Shown here: in pieces, positions 48,166-59,915 of the stretch
Layout of the letters: every line of letters starts with the position of its first letter
Numbering within the stretch: position 1 is the stretch's first letter
Source: Mercurialis annua
Lineage: Eukaryota; Streptophyta; Magnoliopsida; Malpighiales; Euphorbiaceae
Assembly: GCF_937616625.2 (NCBI RefSeq)
Contig: NC_065571.1
Location: 6,884,501-6,948,500 of the forward strand
DNA length: 64,000 bases
Reading direction: 5' to 3'
The notes under the pieces: generated by a model
What the model saw: the letters and a program-made list of their open reading frames with translations, nothing else
Databases searched by the model: none
What the model was told of the DNA's origin: nothing
Made by a program: the position numbers and the translations under genes

Positions 48166-48300
48166 ATGTTTTTATAAGATTTAGTTGATTGAAAAGAAAG
48201 ATTCCCTTTCTTTTATTTTTGGTATTTAGTAATTGATTTTGATTTTTTTTTATAATTGAAAATAAAAGAGTTTGTTAGAAGAATTGACCACACGACCTAA

Positions 48301-48979
48301 GAGCATCTCCATTGCATGTTGTATTTTTTATGCTATTTTTAGCATAAAATAAGATAAAATGCTACATATAGCACATATTATTAAAATTTGCTCCATTGCA
48401 AAATGCTAAACTAAATGCTAAATTTATAGTTTTATAAGTGATTATCATTATTGATGGCAAATCTGTAAATAATTTAGATATAATAAAATTTAGCATATGC
48501 TAAACTTTCTAACAAATTTGGCACAAAGTTTAACATATGCTAAATTTAGCACATGAAATAGAAGTGCAATGGAGATGTGCTTTTTATACTAAATGCTAAA
48601 TTATAGCATTGTGAGGTATTTTAGCACTAGAGTGGAGATGCTCTAAACTCTAGTGCTAAAATACCTCACAATGCTATAATTTAGCATTTAGTATAAAAAG
48701 CACATCTCCATTGCACTTCTATTTCATGTGCTAAATTTAGCATATGCTAAACTTTGTGCCAAATTTGTTAGAAAGTTTAGCATATGCTAAATTTTATTAT
48801 ATCTAAATTATTTACAGATTTGCCATCAATAATGATAATCACTTATAAAACTATAAATTTAGCATTTAGTTTAGCATTTTGCAATGGAGCAAATTTTAAT
48901 AATATGTGCTATATGTAGCATTTTATCTTATTTTATGCTAAAAATAGCATAAAAAATACAACATGCAATGGAGATGCTC
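48301..48979. mobile_element. Near-perfect palindrome: inverted dimer of a PIF/Harbinger (Tourist-type) MITE
   Basis: Arms of 333 bp each (48301-48633 and 48647-48979) are reverse complements. I saw one mismatch (TTTAACATATGC against TTTAGCATATGC) and no indel. The 13-nt loop is GGAGATGCTCTAA. The outer ends are GAGCATCTCCATTGCA and its complement, flanked by TAA on each side. The left unit is a complete 343-bp element (48301-48643, ends GAGCATCTCC and GGAGATGCTC) followed by TAA. The right unit is an inverted copy lacking its inner 10-bp terminus. TAA duplications and these ends are typical of Tourist-type MITEs. Confidence 0.9.
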
Positions 48980-50306
48980 TAATAGATTGTAAATAAACAC
49001 TTACATCATTTGAGTTATAGACCATATATCGTGTATATTAAGATGATACTATACAAGTTATAATCAATTATTTTTTATAAATTCATTCAACTGGTTCAAC
49101 TGACAATTAAATCAGAAACTAGTAATCATTGGCTAATTCATCAATTCTATTTTTAAACAATGATGGAAGTAGGGGTTAGTAAAAATATCGACAAACAAAT
49201 TAATTAATTAATTGAATCGAACGGGCCGGATTATCGTCCTATTTGGTTTAAATTTTTTCTTCTTCTTATTTTATTCGGTTTGTTTGGTACTGATTACAAT
49301 ATTTTATCCGGTCGGTTTAATATTAAAATTTTAATTGATCGAATAATTTGGTTTTCAAATTGTCGTTTCGGTTTTAACTGAACCGACCCAATGCTCATCC
49401 TGATTGAAAGTACCTATCTATCTTTTTCAATAAACAGAGGTGGAGAGACAGCTTGGAAGGCCAACATCAGAAGAAAAAAATTAAGAAAAAAAATGAAAAG
49501 TTTAGGATTAAAAAAGTAAATAAAAAGAAGAAATGCATTGAAAATGAAAAAACAGATCACTTTAGCTTTGACCCCTCTTCCTCTTCTTCTTTACATGGTA
49601 GACCCAAACTCCTTTTTCTAACACAAAACTCACTCTCAACTCAAACCACCCCACTTTTCTCCACACATTTTCATTTATCTCCCTCTACAGTTTTGCAATC
49701 AGTGTCCTCTGTATTTAGACTAACAATTGCTGCTCCAAACCCCACTTCCAAAGCTTTGATCTTCCTTTTTAAAGCTATTATAAGGTATAACCCACTCTTG
49801 CTTTCCTTTAAAGTTTTCAGTTTTACCTGCTCTTTCTAAATTTGCTTGCTTCATTGATTTTTGCTCATCTCTTGTTTTTTTAGCTTCTGGGTTTTGTGGA
49901 GCTTTGGATCCAGACAATTGGGTCTCTTCTGTTTTTTTATTTAGTTGAGATCTGTGTATGTGGTTGGTTTTGTATACTTGTTAAAGGGTTGTTCTTGAAT
50001 TTCTTTCTTTGTTTGTTAATAGAAAGTTTCTATCTTTTCCTGGAAAAAATAGGTAAAGTGTAGTGCTTTTATTAATTTAGTGCCATATTTGATATGGGTC
50101 CTCTGTCAATCTTCTCTTATTTAAGTTTTTCAGTAAATTGAATTCTTGATTTGGAGTGATTTGAGCTTGTAACAGTGGTTTATGCCATGTAGTATTCTTG
50201 CTATATATGTCTATTTGTGTGTAATTATTACGTGGATCATGCAACTGGCGTAATGATTGATAATCTTGATTCATCTCTTATTTTGCTTGTTTATTGGCCA
50301 TGGGCT

Positions 50307-50436
50307 CCGTAGCACGAACACGGTGAAACAGTGTTATTTTAATGTTTCTGTGTAAAAGAATGAAATTTTGTGTCGAAATCAAGTGTCCGAAACGGGACCC
50401 GTTGGTTGAATGATGTGTCCGTGCTATCTAGATGGC
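50307..50436. mobile_element. Small MITE-like element with TAGCACGGACAC ends in the kinase leader
   Basis: The left end, GTAGCACGAACACGG, faces the right end GTGTCCGTGCTAT. Inside is CAAGTGTCCGAAACGGGACC. It resembles the larger element in EMC8/9 intron 3. It lies inside the presumed leader intron. Confidence 0.5.
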
Positions 50437-50557
50437 GAACCTAGTTTTCAGTATTCTATATGTTTAGTCTAGTCTGCAGAATTTATGTTTTTAACAATCT
50501 TTTTTAACTTTGATGAAATGTAGGAAATCTACAATACTGCTGTTCAGGGATTTGAAG

Positions 50558-50608
50558 ATGAAATTTAGTAGAAGTTCTGGAGGAGTGGTCATGCTTAGTG
50601 TTGCGTAA
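50558..50608 (+). other. Upstream ORF in the D6PK-like leader, 16 codons
   Basis: Starts at ATG 50558 and stops with TAA at 50608, 48 bp before the main start. It encodes MKFSRSSGGVVMLSVA. If the segment after the acceptor-like site at 50523 is in the mRNA, scanning ribosomes meet this ORF first. Confidence 0.35.
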
Positions 50609-50656
50609 TGGGTTTCCCCATTCTGATATTTGTAATAATTTTTTTTGTTCCTTTCA

Positions 50657-52978
50657 ATGGCCTCCAAAAGCAGCACTAGAACTTCCCCCGAAAAGCAGAG
50701 AAAAGTCATTAGTGATCAGACATCAGAAGGAAAATCGCAAAGGCCCTTGCCTTTGCAGATTACAAAACCGGTTTCTGTTCTTCCAATAGAGAATGCAAAT
50801 TTGCCGATTTCTCATGAATCAGATAATGTCAATATTTTAGCTGATAAGTTATCTTCAGGTGTGGCTCTTGTTGATTCAAAACAAGGGCCAACTTGTTTGA
50901 GTCGGGATGTGAGCGAGGATCGATACTCACCAGGGACGAGTGCTGATCAAGAAAGCAAAATTTTACAACATGAACTTGACCTTATTTCACCAAAGATTAG
51001 TGACGGTACTGGTAGCCTTGCAAAGACCAGTGGAAGTGCCAAGATTAATGAACGAGCTGATTTTATTGAGAGTGGGAAAAGTAGTGTGAACAGAGGGAGC
51101 ACGAGCAGCGATGTCAGTGATGAAAGTACATGTAGTAGCTTTAGTAGCAGTGTCAATAAACCTCACAAAGCCAATGATATGCGTTGGGAAGCGATTCAGG
51201 CTGTTCGTGTAAAAGATGGGGCGTTGGGTGTAAACCATTTTAGACTGCTAAAGAGGTTGGGATGCGGGGACATTGGAAGTGTGTATCTCTCAGAGTTAAA
51301 CGGGACGAAGTGTTATTTTGCAATGAAGGTTATGGACAAAGCATCTTTAGCGAGTCGTAAGAAACTTCTTCGAGCTCAAACAGAAAGAGAAATATTGCAA
51401 AGCTTGGACCATCCGTTCCTTCCAACTTTATATACCCATTTTGAGACTGACAAATTCTCATGCTTGGTTATGGAGTTTTGCCCTGGAGGTGACCTACACA
51501 CTCTTCGACAAAGGCAACCTGGAAAGCATTTTTCTGAACGTGCGGTGAAGTATGGGCCTTAACTTATGCAATCTCTATAGACTTTAATGAGCCATTGGAT
51601 TTAAACTCATTTAACCTGTATGTGAGGATTATTTGCATATTTAATGTTTTGATGCATGGTCTACAAAGGAATGACTTTTCTTTGCTTGCACGAATTTATA
51701 ATTTAATCTCATCAGAATTAGACACGACTATTTCTTACTTCTTATTTAGTAGTATTCAAGTTGATTTTTCTGTTTGCACGACTAGTAGAGGTATCTAATT
51801 TTTTTCAGTATACTAAAGATAGAGATCCTGCATGCACAGCCGGGAAGAGGGATATGAAATCTAAGCAGTTTAGTGAGGGGGTGCGCATATAGCTAAATTG
51901 GCTGTTTGCAAGTATATGGATAGCGGGAAAATATTCAATTACTCTAGAACCTTGTGAGAAATTATAGTTGCTAACTATTCTGCATCTTATTGGCTGTATG
52001 ATATAGCTTATTTGACTAAAATTAGGTAGAAGTAAACATAATGTTGAAGGGATTTTTCGTATTGACAAGAATTGTGATTTTTATTAATCATGCCTTTTGA
52101 TCTTTAATTTCAGGTTCTATATAGCTGAGGTTCTTCTTGCTTTGGAATATCTGCATATGCTCGGAATTGTTTACCGTGACCTTAAGCCAGAAAATGTTCT
52201 TGTTCGTGAAGATGGACACATCATGCTTTCTGACTTTGATCTTTCCCTCCGCTGTGCAGTAAGTCCAACATTAGTAAAGTCATCGGCACCTGAAGGCGAT
52301 CCTTTCCGGAAGAACCCGGCTTATTGTGTTCAACCCGCTTGTATCCAGCCATCTTGTATCCAGCCGTCATGTGTGGTTCCTACAACATGTTTTACCCCTC
52401 GACTCTTTCGGAGTAAATCAAAGAAAGATCGAAAACCAAAAAATGAAATGGGGAACCAAGTCACTCCATTGCCAGAGCTTATCGCAGAACCAACCGATGC
52501 TCGTTCAATGTCGTTTGTCGGAACTCATGAATACTTAGCCCCTGAAATCGTCAAAGGTGAAGGGCATGGAAGTGCTGTAGATTGGTGGACTTTTGGTATC
52601 TTTCTGTACGAATTATTATTTGGTAAAACTCCTTTCAAAGGATCCGGTAATAGGGCCACTCTATTCAATGTCGTGGGTCAACCATTGCGATTTCCGGATT
52701 CGCCCGTTGTCAGTTTCTCAGCAAGGGATCTAATAAGGGGATTGCTCGTGAAAGAGCCGCAGCATCGGTTGGCATATAAACGAGGAGCCACTGAGATCAA
52801 ACAGCATCCTTTCTTTGAAGGAGTAAACTGGGCATTGATTCGTTGCGCCAGTCCGCCAGAGATCCCAAAGATTCCGGAGATAGAGCGGAGTCCGGCTCCA
52901 CCATCAACAAGTGGAAAAGGTATTCCTGCTGCTGCTCCTACTGAGAAAAATAATTATCTGGAGTTTGATTTCTTTTAG
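50657..52978 (+). CDS. D6PK: D6PK-like AGC VIII protein kinase, 2 exons, 585 aa
   Basis: Exons 50657-51549 and 52114-52978 join in phase. The Ser-rich N-terminus (about 1-170) is followed by [18 protein letters not shown], diagnostic of the AGC1/D6PK group. The kinase domain starts at about 195: Gly-rich loop LGCGDIGSV (201-209), catalytic Lys224, YRDLKPEN with Asp320, and DFD (338-340) in place of DFG, as in all AGC VIII kinases. A Cys/Pro-rich insertion of about 85 residues between DFD and the T-loop contains CIQP repeats and a KSKKDRKPK basic patch. The activation segment is [14 protein letters not shown]; the protein ends YLEFDFF. D6PKs are plasma-membrane kinases that phosphorylate PIN auxin exporters, with the basic insertion binding phospholipid; this role is inferred. 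The ATG is the first in frame after a short upstream ORF. Confidence 0.93.
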
Positions 52979-53570
52979 CTGTCTGATTGTTCAAATGTTG
53001 CTTCACCTGTCTTGCACTATAGCCAGTATGTAGTCTCTACAACATTGAATATGTGGAAATTAGGGTTTTATTTTTTATTTCTTCCATTGATTATAGTCAT
53101 ATATGGTGGATATTATCTGAAATTGTGAATGCTCTCAATGTACAACATGGATTTGGTTTCTTCTTGAAGTGAATACATGATTATCCTATTTTTACCCATA
53201 TGATAATAATACCATTCCAATTCTTTTCTTTTAAAATTGAATATTTACTGCTTCTTGATTCAGAAACCTTATTCCAAGAAAACTGAACTTAATTTTTTTC
53301 AGTGCTGAAATTAATAATAACCAGGGGTATAAATGTGAATGATTTCATTAAAATCCCACATTTTTCTTGAGAAGAAAAAACAGCAAAGGGTCATTGCGGT
53401 TTTTGAACTTGTCTGTCAAGTCAATTAATTCATGCTTGACAATTTAGTATATTAGGGATAATATTTTCTAATTTTAGGTCGATGAGCTCGTAAATTATAT
53501 AAAATGAACACGTTTCTGGGCTGCGATGATCATATTTAGAGAAATTGTATTCATTATTGATTAAAATAGT
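52979..53570. other. 3' UTR of the kinase gene and spacer
   Basis: The first 200 bases are probably 3' UTR. The rest holds nothing recognisable up to the hAT element. The last eight bases, AAAATAGT, are its left target-site duplication. Confidence 0.6.
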
Positions 53571-54712
53571 TAGGGGTGAGCACGGTTCGGTTCGGTTCGG
53601 TTTGGTGTGCGAACTGCTAGAACCGAACCAAACCACCCCTATTAAAATAAAAACCAAACTCCACTGAAACGGTTCGCGGTTATTTCGGTTCGGTTAACCG
53701 AAATTTCGGTTTTAAACGGTTTGGTTCGGTCGGTTCTCATATAAAAAAAATTAAATAGAAACACATAAAATAGGGATGGTTTTCATGGTTCGATCGTTCG
53801 GTTCACCATTGAAAAAAAACATAAAAATCTAAATACAGATCTACATAAAAAGAGATAAAAATTAATATTAACATATGATTTAAATACATTACTAATTTCT
53901 CATATTATTTTACATTCTATTCAAAATATCAAAAACTAAAACAATATGAGAGTGGCCAAATGAAGATCCTGCAAAAATTTGAAACAAGAAATTAATTAAG
54001 ATAAGTAATTGAAACGAGAAATAACCGAAAATCAAAATAAAAATCAATAAAATTTCAAATCTATACCTTGAAATGTTAAGAATTTAACTAAAACTTCCAT
54101 ATAATCCAGTGTTTTTGCTGAAATATCAAATCTCGTATCAAAAAACATAGCATAAAAGTTAGATCCATGGTAAAAACCCAATATTGATAAAAAAAAAAAG
54201 ACATAAACAACAGTACATAAACTGATGCGATCTTAAAATAGTCAAAACTCACCGTAAAATGTAAAACATTAGCACGCTCGATGAGAAACGAAAAGTAGAG
54301 AAAAAGATAAGAATTAGCACGCTTGATAAGGAAGATAGATGGAAGGAGGAGCAAAAATAAGAGCAACAGAATATAAAAGAGGCAAATAAAAAAGAAAATA
54401 AAAGGGAAAGAGAGGAATTAGGGTTTGGGTAAGGGAAAGGGATGATGCGGCAGGGTAATGAATAGGGTTTCAGTGTTAAAAGGAGTATTTATAGTAGTGT
54501 GCATAAATGATAAAAACGGCGTAGTATTGATATTTCGGTTTTTCGGTTCGGTTCGGTTAACCGAGACCTATAACCAAACCAAAACCGAAAACCGCAAATT
54601 TTGAAAATCTTAAACCAAATCAAACCGTTTTAACCACTTTAACCACTCCACTCTCAATTTCGGTTCGGTTTGGTTCGGTTTTTCGATTTGGTTCAGTTTT
54701 TGCTCACCCCTA
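53571..54712. mobile_element. Non-autonomous hAT element, 1142 bp, with 8-bp target-site duplication
   Basis: The termini TAGGGGTGAGCA and TGCTCACCCCTA are inverted, and perfect AAAATAGT direct repeats flank them (53563-53570 and 54713-54720). An 8-bp duplication is the hAT hallmark. The subterminal regions are dense in GGTTCGGTT and AACCGAACC repeats, a likely transposase-binding pattern. On the minus strand near 54483-54497 there is CTATAAATACT followed by AACCCTAATTCC-type leader sequence, which may be the remnant of a transposase promoter. No transposase coding sequence remains. Confidence 0.9.
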
Positions 54713-57039
54713 AAAATAGTTGAATGTTAGTTAATTAGTCATGATTCACAAACTCAAGGATCACAATGATCATATGTTCAAATTATAGAAACGAAACTCA
54801 TCTATACATTTTAAAACAATAGATTCTCCTTATCGTTCTATAATTTCTTATCTGTTTCTGTCCGGATTAATCGGAGCAATGACTCTAGATATCAAGATTA
54901 TATGAGACTTTAATGATTTTCAATTTCTAATTGATAACTTTATCATTCAATAAAAAATGTATGGGTGAAAAGATTGGAGAGTGCAAAAGGTTGAGTTTGG
55001 TTTAAATCAACTACTTTTTTTTAAAAAAAATATCATTGTATTAGTTCTGGAATAAAAGTAGTTACAGAGTAATATGAAGAGTAAGCGTATGATCTGACAA
55101 AAAAAAATATATGTTACATTTCACCCCTTAACTATTTTTTTTGTCCTATTAAACATTTAAAATTTTAATTTTTATCTATTTAGCCTCCTCAAAAATACAA
55201 TTATTTAATTTTTAACTATACTGTGTTTAGCATGAATGCATAGAAGTATGTAAAATTAATTTATGTACAATGGCATAGAATTTTAAAAAAATATATGCTT
55301 ATTTCAAATTTTTAAAATATTTTTATAAATTGACGACGATAGAAATTAGAAAGAAAATGGTAAAAATAAATAAATAAAATTTAAAGGTAATCAAATAATT
55401 ACATTATATTACTTATTGTACATGTAAATATCTTTTTAAATTTCAACAATCATAAATTTACTAGACTTTGTTGATATTAAATGGAGACTTAATTGCTTAA
55501 AAACTCACAATTTTTAGTTAGTTTTGCAAATTTAACACGATCTTCCAATTTCTGAAATTTTAAGATACCGACTTTTGTTTTTTTGCAATTTCAAACCTTT
55601 TAAATCAATTCTGAATATTTCAAGTTCGTTCAAAATTACAAAACACGTTAAAGTTCATATTTTTTTAAAGCATTCTTAAATGAAAATTTAAATGATATAT
55701 AAAAGACATCACTCTTTATTATAAATATGAAGGACATATTTATACTTTTCTTTTAACTCAACACATTGTATGAGAGGCTAAATGGGTAAAAAAAATAGTA
55801 GTTTAAATGTGCAATAAAATTTTGTTTTAATTAAGGGGTATTATTGGTCAAAATAGTACAGTTTAAGGATCAAGTATAATAAAATCCAAACTCTTTTCGT
55901 ACACGTCGGCGCATGTGCCATTTACGAACGGTTTGAGGGGTTAAATATAATAAAATCGAAAGTTAAAAACTTCAATAAGAAACAAAAAAAATTATAGAGC
56001 TCAAAAATAAAATAATATAATTTAAGGATTAAATTATATATTAAGCCAAAATGAATACATGATTTAGACCAAAAAAAACATAACATGAGGAGAATAGTAC
56101 GAGTTTGGCATCATTGGATGGTATATACTCTATAGTCTCTAATGCAACCCCACCTAAATCCTGTCATTTTCTCAATTCTTATTTTCTTTTTAAATATGTG
56201 GTCCTTGAATAATGCATTTTAATTTTATTTTTTGATAAAGTTTCTGTTTTAAAAATAGAAATTTCAGAGTTAAAAATCTTCCGGACACTAAAAAATAATT
56301 TATTTAATACAAATGTTTTATGTTAATATTTTATTTCAACCAATATATTTTTATTTTATTTATCAATCTTATAAAATATGCAATTAAAATGAAAAAGAAA
56401 ACGTAGCGTTTAGTCTGGTAACGATTATAATAAAATTTATCAATAAAAAAATAAAAAAAATTTACAAAATTACAAAATATAGACTCTGCTATATCAAATT
56501 AAAAAAATTGAATTAATTAATCGCCATTGTTATGCATTAAATAATTAAATGCTAATTAAATTTGAATTTTGTTATTTGAAATAATTCTCAAATAATATCA
56601 ATTAGTCTAAAATTTTGAAGACTTTAATTTCTTTGAATCATTTTTATTAGTAATTAAATTAATAAATATTTGTTATAATTTTTTTGGTGTAAAAGATTTT
56701 AATTTTCTTACTATATTTTTTATTTCAAAATTAATACTGACTTATAAATAACTTGGTGTCTAATTGGATTACTGGCCTGCGTGTGGCCCCATCTGTAAAA
56801 CAGATCAATGTTTTTGTAATTTTAAACAAACAATTAAAACTTAGTAACTTAAAATAATAAATAAGAAATAAGAATTGAAAATTGAAAATCAAGTAAGAAT
56901 TTAGTGACTTCAAAAGTTTATTAGCCTCCAAGGCATCGTATGAATTGAAATTTAATTCATACATTTCAAGAATTCATCAATTCGATTGAATAGAAAATTA
57001 ATAGATTTATAAGAATAATTTTACATTAATAAGATATAA

Positions 57040-57401
57040 CTCCCTCCGTCTCATAAAAAATAAAACTTGCACATGAATTAAAAAATGATGGTTAAAACAA
57101 TCATATTTTATTAATTTTCAATAATAATTTTAATTTAATTATTTAATTATTTAAATATTATTAATTTATATTATAAAAAACATAATTATTATGTAATTAT
57201 AATTAAATTTTGAAAAGATAAATATGTTAGTAATTTTTATATTATATAAAATGGTAATTAATGATGATTTATAGATTACAACAAAAGTGGTTGAAATTAA
57301 TAAAGATTAATATTAGTATTATTTAAATTAAATAGTAATTTTGCCTATAATTTGAAACGCCCAAAATAGTCCTTTTTCCTATGTTTATGGAATGGAGGGA
57401 G
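57040..57401. mobile_element. Stowaway-type MITE, about 360 bp
   Basis: The left terminus CTCCCTCCGTCTCATAAAAA faces a right terminus that reads, reversed, CTCCCTCCATTCCATAAACA. TA flanks both sides, allowing one base of ambiguity at the left. The interior is nearly pure A/T. The ends match the Stowaway consensus. Confidence 0.8.
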
Positions 57402-58517
57402 TATATAAAAAACCAGATTTTCAAGTTTTCCACTATTATATAGAAACTAAATGATTTTATTGGAGTTAAAAAAATGATGTTTTTGTAAAATGTTGAATTT
57501 TTTATTATACCAAATAATAAATTTTCTTTAAATCTAAAAAATGGTTAAATATATAATAAATTTTTCTTGATATGCTAACCATATCTTTTAATTTTTTTAT
57601 TAATTTATGTGAAATTAAGTTCTAATAATGTGATTCCATTAGTAGTGTACATCGGTAATTTAAGTTCTGTCAAATTTGTAATTTGCAAAAACCAACAACG
57701 CCGAATTATATGTATATTGAAAACCAAATTGATATTTTTTAGCTAAAACCAAATAATTTAAAACCAAAAATTCATCGATTAGTTCGATTCAATTTTGGTT
57801 CGATAGTTCGGTTTGAGCCTTTCTAATGGGCTTTCAAATGGACAATTTGCAAAAAAAGAATTTGTAGAAAAGACTTCAATTTTAAAGTTATTTGCACTTA
57901 ATATCTCAATTTTGAAAATTATTTTTTACTCTCTTTTTTAATGTTTTTAATTATACTCTAGTTAGGCTTATTTTTATTTGCAAAAATAACTCATTTTGAC
58001 ACATCCACCCCCTTTCTTCTTCTCTCTCCTCCTTTTTTATCTTTTTTTACTTTGTAATTTTTCTTCTTCTTAATTGCCTAATAAATCAATATGTAATTAC
58101 AAATTAATACTATAATTAATTTTTTTATTAATTATTTTTAATGAAATTTGGCTATTCAATCAATTGAATTAACCGAATAATTATTTTAGTTCAATTATAA
58201 TTCGGTTAAAATTCATTTCGATTATGCTTATGAAAACAAAAAAAAATCAATTACAGTTAATTTGGTTCGATTTTATTAATTTGGTTCGATTTTATTAATT
58301 CAGTTCTGTGTGATTCGGTGACAAAACAGACTCTCACACAACCTTAGTTAGTAGTCACATGGGAACATTCTAGGCACCTAGAGGCAAGAGATGTAATCTT
58401 ATAGTGTACAATACAAGTATATACTAGTAAATAGTAGGTTTTATTTATTATATTATTTGTGAATATATTTAATTATATTAGTAATGTCTGATATATATAT
58501 ATATAATACAATATAAT

Positions 58518-58601
58518 GAATTATTCATTAAAACAAATTATTCATGAATTATTCATTAAAACAAATTATTCATGAATTATTCATTAAAACAAATTATTCA
58601 T
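58518..58601. repeat. 28-bp tandem repeat, three perfect copies
   Basis: The unit begins GAATTATTCATTAAAACAAA and is 28 bp. Three copies are head to tail with no spacers. A short AT dinucleotide run lies just before it, at 58491-58504. Confidence 0.9.
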
Positions 58602-59631
58602 GAACAGTAAATTTATTTTAAAAAGTTTTTCATCTTCAAATTCAATTTATAAAATTCAGACTCTAAATCATGTTTGAATAGATATAATAAAAGTAAGAAA
58701 TTATACTGTAATAAATTAAAGAAAATTATGATAAATTTATATTATTAGAAATTGAGATTTTTTTTAAATACTTGTATTGCGATGGATCTATAGATTTTGG
58801 CTCCCTAACCAAAAATTTATAATTTTCATATGTCAGTGTGTAGTTATGGTCTTAGTTGACATTTTAAAGTGGATGCTAATCATTTTTTATTTGTGGAATA
58901 TATGGTCTTGACAATTAAAAACCAACATGTGGGAATTATAAGTATTATTTAATTTGGACGGTATGCCTCTTTCACCAATGGAATTCCCATCTTCTTGTGA
59001 TGATTTGCTTAGAGGAACCATAAATAAAAGAAAAAGAATTATCGTTAAAAAAGAAAAAAAAAGAATCAATAGCTAAATCATCTCATAAAGTTATAATGAG
59101 TGATGAGTATTGATATAGAAGAGCACAATACATTTGAAAATTGTTATAGTTATTTATATAAAAAATTGTTATAGTTGCATTTTTAAATTTAATCTAATTA
59201 TGATGATAATAATAATACGCTTCTTTATTCTCTATTGTAAGTGAAACAAAACAGATAAATAATCACAAATAATATCAATAAATATCTAAAGAGGTATTGA
59301 CATATAAAATTCCAACGAATGATGTTTGTCGCGATCAAATCTCATAATTTAAAAAGTTACATATAAAACTCTAAGTTTTCACGTTAGTTTAAATTAAATT
59401 TTTTGCAATTTTGATCATACGTGACATTATCAAAGTGTTAGATCATGTACAAAAAGACACATATACATTGATGTCGCGTATGGTTGTAATTGCTAGAAGA
59501 CATATTTGAGCTATAAAATAAAAAAATGCAAAAAATTAGAATTTTATATTTGATGTTTTAAACCATAGAATTAGATCCATATATATGTCAAAATTCCACT
59601 TTTAAATGGACACATATTATCTATTCTTTTT

Positions 59632-59915
59632 AGGTTAATTTCAAATTAAATCACGAATTTTACCCTAATTTGTAATTACAATACAAACTTTAAAAATTGA
59701 CAATATCAGTAACCAACTTTCATTTTTTGACAAATTAATACACCGACCAATCATGTGACGACATGTGGCGTTATATGACAATGTCCACGTCTTCTTTTAC
59801 ATCGGTGTACCAACTTGTCAAAAAATGAAAGTTGGTTAATGATATTATCAACTTTTAAAATTCGTGTTGTAACAAATTAGGATAAAGTTAGTGATTTAAT
59901 TTGCAATTAATTTTT
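59632..59915. mobile_element. Foldback MITE, about 280 bp
   Basis: The left end, GGTTAATTTCAAATTAAATC then ACGAATTTTACCCTAATTTG, is inverted at the right; reversed, that is TTAATTGCAAATTAAATCAC then TAACTTTATCCTAATTTG. The arms also share CAACTTTCATTTTTTGACAA, and the match runs about 120 bp per side. A relative lies at 47263-47512. Confidence 0.8.

Larger units (their letters stand above)
41770..49440. other. 7.7-kb gene-free, AT-rich, MITE-rich region
   Basis: No host gene is supported. Fragments of an unknown sequence, GC-richer than its surroundings, lie at 41770-41970 next to the truncated retroelement. Several stretches of CCGGTT/GGTTCA- and GGTTAA-type repeat relics occur at about 41900-42180, 45230-45350, 47620-47720 and 49090-49390. 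Discrete MITEs inside are listed separately. Confidence 0.6.
49441..50656 (+). promoter_or_regulatory. Promoter, long leader and probable leader intron of the D6PK-like gene
   Basis: A CT-rich stretch at 49565-49830 (TCTTCCTCTTCTTC and similar) looks like a plant transcribed leader. A donor-like AAG/GTATAA lies at 49785 and an acceptor-like AAATGTAG at 50523, so a leader intron of about 740 bp is plausible. The 128-codon open frame at 49453 is Lys-rich and low in complexity and is not considered coding. A 16-codon upstream ORF lies at 50558-50608. Confidence 0.45.

Noticed and set aside
49453..49839. 128-codon open frame before the kinase
   Set aside because: Lys- then Ser/Thr/Phe-rich low-complexity translation of a CT-rich leader; no domain, and the position fits a 5' UTR.
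54088..54366. 92-codon hydrophobic frame inside the hAT element
   Set aside because: Leu/Phe-rich translation of A/T-rich DNA; not related to any hAT transposase block.
58518..58601. 28-bp repeats as a possible CRISPR array
   Set aside because: The units are head to tail with no spacers and lie in plant nuclear DNA.
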